Assembly (NCBI GenBank): GCA_050485485.1
Contig: JBJHBM010000069.1
Coordinates: forward strand, 1-7,976
From: WHSO01 sp050485485
GTDB taxonomy: Bacteria > Pseudomonadota > Alphaproteobacteria > SMXQ01
DNA: 7,976 nt
Direction of reading: 5' to 3'
Below are positions 6,857 through 7,976 of this stretch, piece by piece; position 1 is the first letter of the stretch, and each line of letters opens with the position of its first letter. Under the pieces are notes generated by a model that worked only from the letters and a program-made list of their open reading frames with translations, was not told the origin of the DNA and did not search any database. Made by a program: the position numbers and the translations under genes.

Positions 6857-7782
6857 CACCCCTGTTCCGTCCGCTTCGGCCCCGCCTGCTTCGGCCCCGT
6901 CTGTTTCGGTCCTTGGGGCGGGCCCAGGCGGCCCATCTCGCTCCACGCGAGCGCGCGCCAGTTGCGATAGGCGGCGAGGCCGACCGGGGCGCGGTTGCGA
7001 AGGCCGACCCTGACAATCAACGGCAACGACCACAGGATCTTGAGGTCCACGGCCAAGTAGCCGTCCTTCAGGTTGATCCAGGTCTGCCGCCCCCATGACG
7101 CGAGAAGCCGCCACGGCAGCAGCCCGAGCGGACAGCGGGCAATCTCGCGCATCAGCGTGGAACGATGGATCAGAAACCTGAATCGGCTCCAGTTCCGGTT
7201 TTTGTCCGACAGCGCGTGAAAGACCACGATTCCCGGAACGCCGAGCACACGCGATCCCATGTCGTAAATACGGAGAGAGCGGTCCTGTTCCTCCTGGCAC
7301 AACATTTCCGGAATATAGAGCGTTCGCTCGGCCACCTCCCGCCGCATGAAGCACGCACATCCTATATAGGCGGCAACATTCCGCTCCCGTTCCGTCGCCG
7401 ACAGGTACAGCCAACCGTTGGGCAACCGCACATTGAGAGCGAGCGCCCCGACGTCGTCATGCCTCTCGAGAACGGAAACCGCGTTGGCCAGTCCTTCCCC
7501 GTCCTCGAACCACGCATCGTCGTCGAGCGACAGAATGTAATCCCCTTTCGTGGACAGGACGGCAAGGTTGCGATTGTGGGTCCAACCCATGTTGCGAGGC
7601 ACGCGGACATACCGGACGCTCGGAAACTCCGTCTGGACCATGCGCCTGGTTTCGTCGGGCGAAGCATCGTCCACGACGAGTATCTCGTCGGGCGGACGCG
7701 ATTGCGCAAGCAGCTCGCTCAAGGCCCGGCGCAGGACGTCGGCGCGGTTGTAGGTCGCGATGATCGCGGAAACTGTCGGCAC
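6856..7782 (-). CDS. Glycosyltransferase, GT2 family (GT-A fold)
   Basis: This is a 308-residue protein from GTG 7782. The start was picked because GAGGGGG at 7791-7797 lies 8 bases upstream and the GT2 fold starts at once (MPTVSAIIATYNRADVLRRAL). A GTG at 7830 would add 16 poorly conserved residues. Family signatures are EILVVDDASPDETRRM (33-48) with D38-D39, the metal-binding DxD region ILSLDDDAWFED (83-94) with D87-D89, the YIGCACFMRREV segment (139-150), and LCQEEQDRSLRIYDMG (161-176). The last resembles the acidic acceptor/base region of rhamnosyl- and related transferases. It is expected to add a sugar by inversion at the inner membrane. Residues 225-260 contain moderately hydrophobic or amphipathic stretches (LLPWRLLASW, LKILWSLPLIVRVGL) that may associate with the membrane. 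The end is a polar, repetitive tail (288-308). Donor unknown. Confidence 0.92.
   Translation of the reverse strand: MPTVSAIIATYNRADVLRRALSELLAQSRPPDEILVVDDASPDETRRMVQTEFPSVRYVRVPRNMGWTHNRNLAVLSTKGDYILSLDDDAWFEDGEGLANAVSVLERHDDVGALALNVRLPNGWLYLSATERERNVAAYIGCACFMRREVAERTLYIPEMLCQEEQDRSLRIYDMGSRVLGVPGIVVFHALSDKNRNWSRFRFLIHRSTLMREIARCPLGLLPWRLLASWGRQTWINLKDGYLAVDLKILWSLPLIVRVGLRNRAPVGLAAYRNWRALAWSEMGRLGPPQGPKQTGPKQAGPKRTEQG
6873..6917 (-). repeat. Three-copy 15-bp tandem repeat in the GT2 gene 3' end
   Basis: On the + strand the units are 6873-6887 (GCTTCGGCCCCGCCT), 6888-6902 (GCTTCGGCCCCGTCT) and 6903-6917 (GTTTCGGTCCTTGGG). The first two differ at one base; the third is degenerate. The unit is a multiple of three, so each copy encodes five residues, giving GPKQT-GPKQA-GPKRT in the protein. 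It falls in the low-complexity C-terminal tail, after the GT2 catalytic fold, and so is unlikely to affect catalysis. Copy number could vary between strains by slippage without breaking the frame. Confidence 0.8.
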
Positions 7783-7790
7783 GCCCAAGT

Positions 7791-7797
7791 CCCCCTC
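7791..7797 (-). promoter_or_regulatory. Ribosome binding site for the GT2 gene
   Basis: GAGGGGG on the minus strand lies 8 bases before GTG 7782, a good spacing. It decides in favour of this start over the upstream GTG at 7830. It is the best ribosome site seen in the window; most of the other genes start close to or over the preceding stop without a strong one. Confidence 0.6.
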
Positions 7798-7884
7798 GGC
7801 CCCCCTCGATGCCGTCGTGCATCGGGGCACGTTACACCGGGGTCGTCGGGCGCGTCACCGGTATTCCCGGCGCAGAAAGGCGCT

Positions 7885-7976
7885 TCAGGCGCGCACGCCG
7901 AACAGCCGGCGCCACCACATCGGCGCCGCGACCCCCGCGTAGAGGAGCCCGCCCAGCGCCACGCCCGCCACGGCCG
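7885..7976 (-). CDS. C-terminal end of a probable membrane protein (possible Wzx flippase), partial
   Basis: The minus-strand frame enters from the right edge and ends at TGA 7885-7887 after 29 codons. It reads AVAGVALGGLLYAGVAAPMWWRRLFGVRA. The first 19 residues form a small, hydrophobic alanine/glycine-rich segment that looks like a final transmembrane helix, followed by a short basic tail (WWRRLFGVR) that would sit in the cytoplasm under the positive-inside rule. Such an ending is common for repeat-unit flippases and other polysaccharide transporters, and a flippase is expected beside a Wzy-like polymerase. The fragment alone cannot prove that. It could also be another transporter or membrane enzyme. 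A 102-base gap separates it from the GT2 start; I see no convincing terminator in the gap, so read-through is plausible. Confidence 0.55.
   Translation of the reverse strand, partial: AVAGVALGGLLYAGVAAPMWWRRLFGVRA

Noticed and set aside
6857..7414. A 186-codon upstream extension of the GT4 gene that ends at 5741
   Set aside because: It lies wholly inside the GT2 gene in another frame. The GT4 fold begins just after ATG 6856, which also overlaps the GT2 stop as a typical coupled start.
7783..7884. Possible terminator in the gap between the right-edge gene and the GT2 gene
   Set aside because: Only short GC inverted repeats such as CCGG-GAATA-CCGG are present, with no run of T after them. This is not enough for an intrinsic terminator.

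Overview
The window is a slice of a bacterial surface-polysaccharide locus (O-antigen, capsule or exopolysaccharide) from a very GC-rich genome. All supported genes lie on the minus strand, so transcription runs from the right end to the left. The composition (one hand-counted 60-base row, 2221-2280, is 50/60 G+C) and the Wzy/GT4 gene styles suggest a GC-rich proteobacterium, perhaps an alphaproteobacterium. No taxonomic marker is present, so this is a weak inference.

Layout in the direction of transcription: (1) 7976-7885, the last 29 residues of a probable membrane protein, possibly the repeat-unit flippase; (2) 7782-6856, a GT2 glycosyltransferase with a repetitive hydrophilic tail; (3) 6856-5741, a GT4 glycosyltransferase whose start overlaps the GT2 stop by one base (TGATG); (4) 5657-4440, a GT4 glycosyltransferase of clearly lower GC; (5) 4377-2962, a multi-pass membrane protein resembling O-antigen/oligosaccharide repeat-unit polymerases (Wzy-like); (6) 2948-1812, a GT4 enzyme with Asp in place of the first Glu of the E-x7-E motif; (7) 1807-674, a GT4 enzyme with a standard E-x7-E motif; (8) 671 to beyond position 1, the first 223 residues of another GT4 enzyme, starting at GTG.

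The genes are tightly packed: gaps are 102, -1, 83, 62, 13, 4 and 2 bases. They are probably one operon. The simplest reading is a Wzx/Wzy-dependent pathway. The glycosyltransferases would add sugars one by one to a lipid-linked repeat unit on the cytoplasmic face, a flippase (perhaps the protein whose end is seen at the right edge) would turn it over, and the Wzy-like protein would polymerise the units in the periplasm. Nucleotide-sugar synthesis genes, the initiating phosphosugar transferase, a chain-length regulator and export genes are not in the window.

The most notable structure is the compositional mosaic. The left-hand glycosyltransferases are extremely GC-rich, the polymerase is intermediate, and the gene at 4440-5657 contains stretches near 42% GC with AT-rich codons. 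Its flanks are the two largest gaps between complete genes. This looks like a serotype-type cassette swap inside an otherwise native locus. I see no RNA genes, CRISPR arrays, insertion sequences or convincing terminators, and no gene-free stretch longer than about 100 bases. I found no convincing new biological system.
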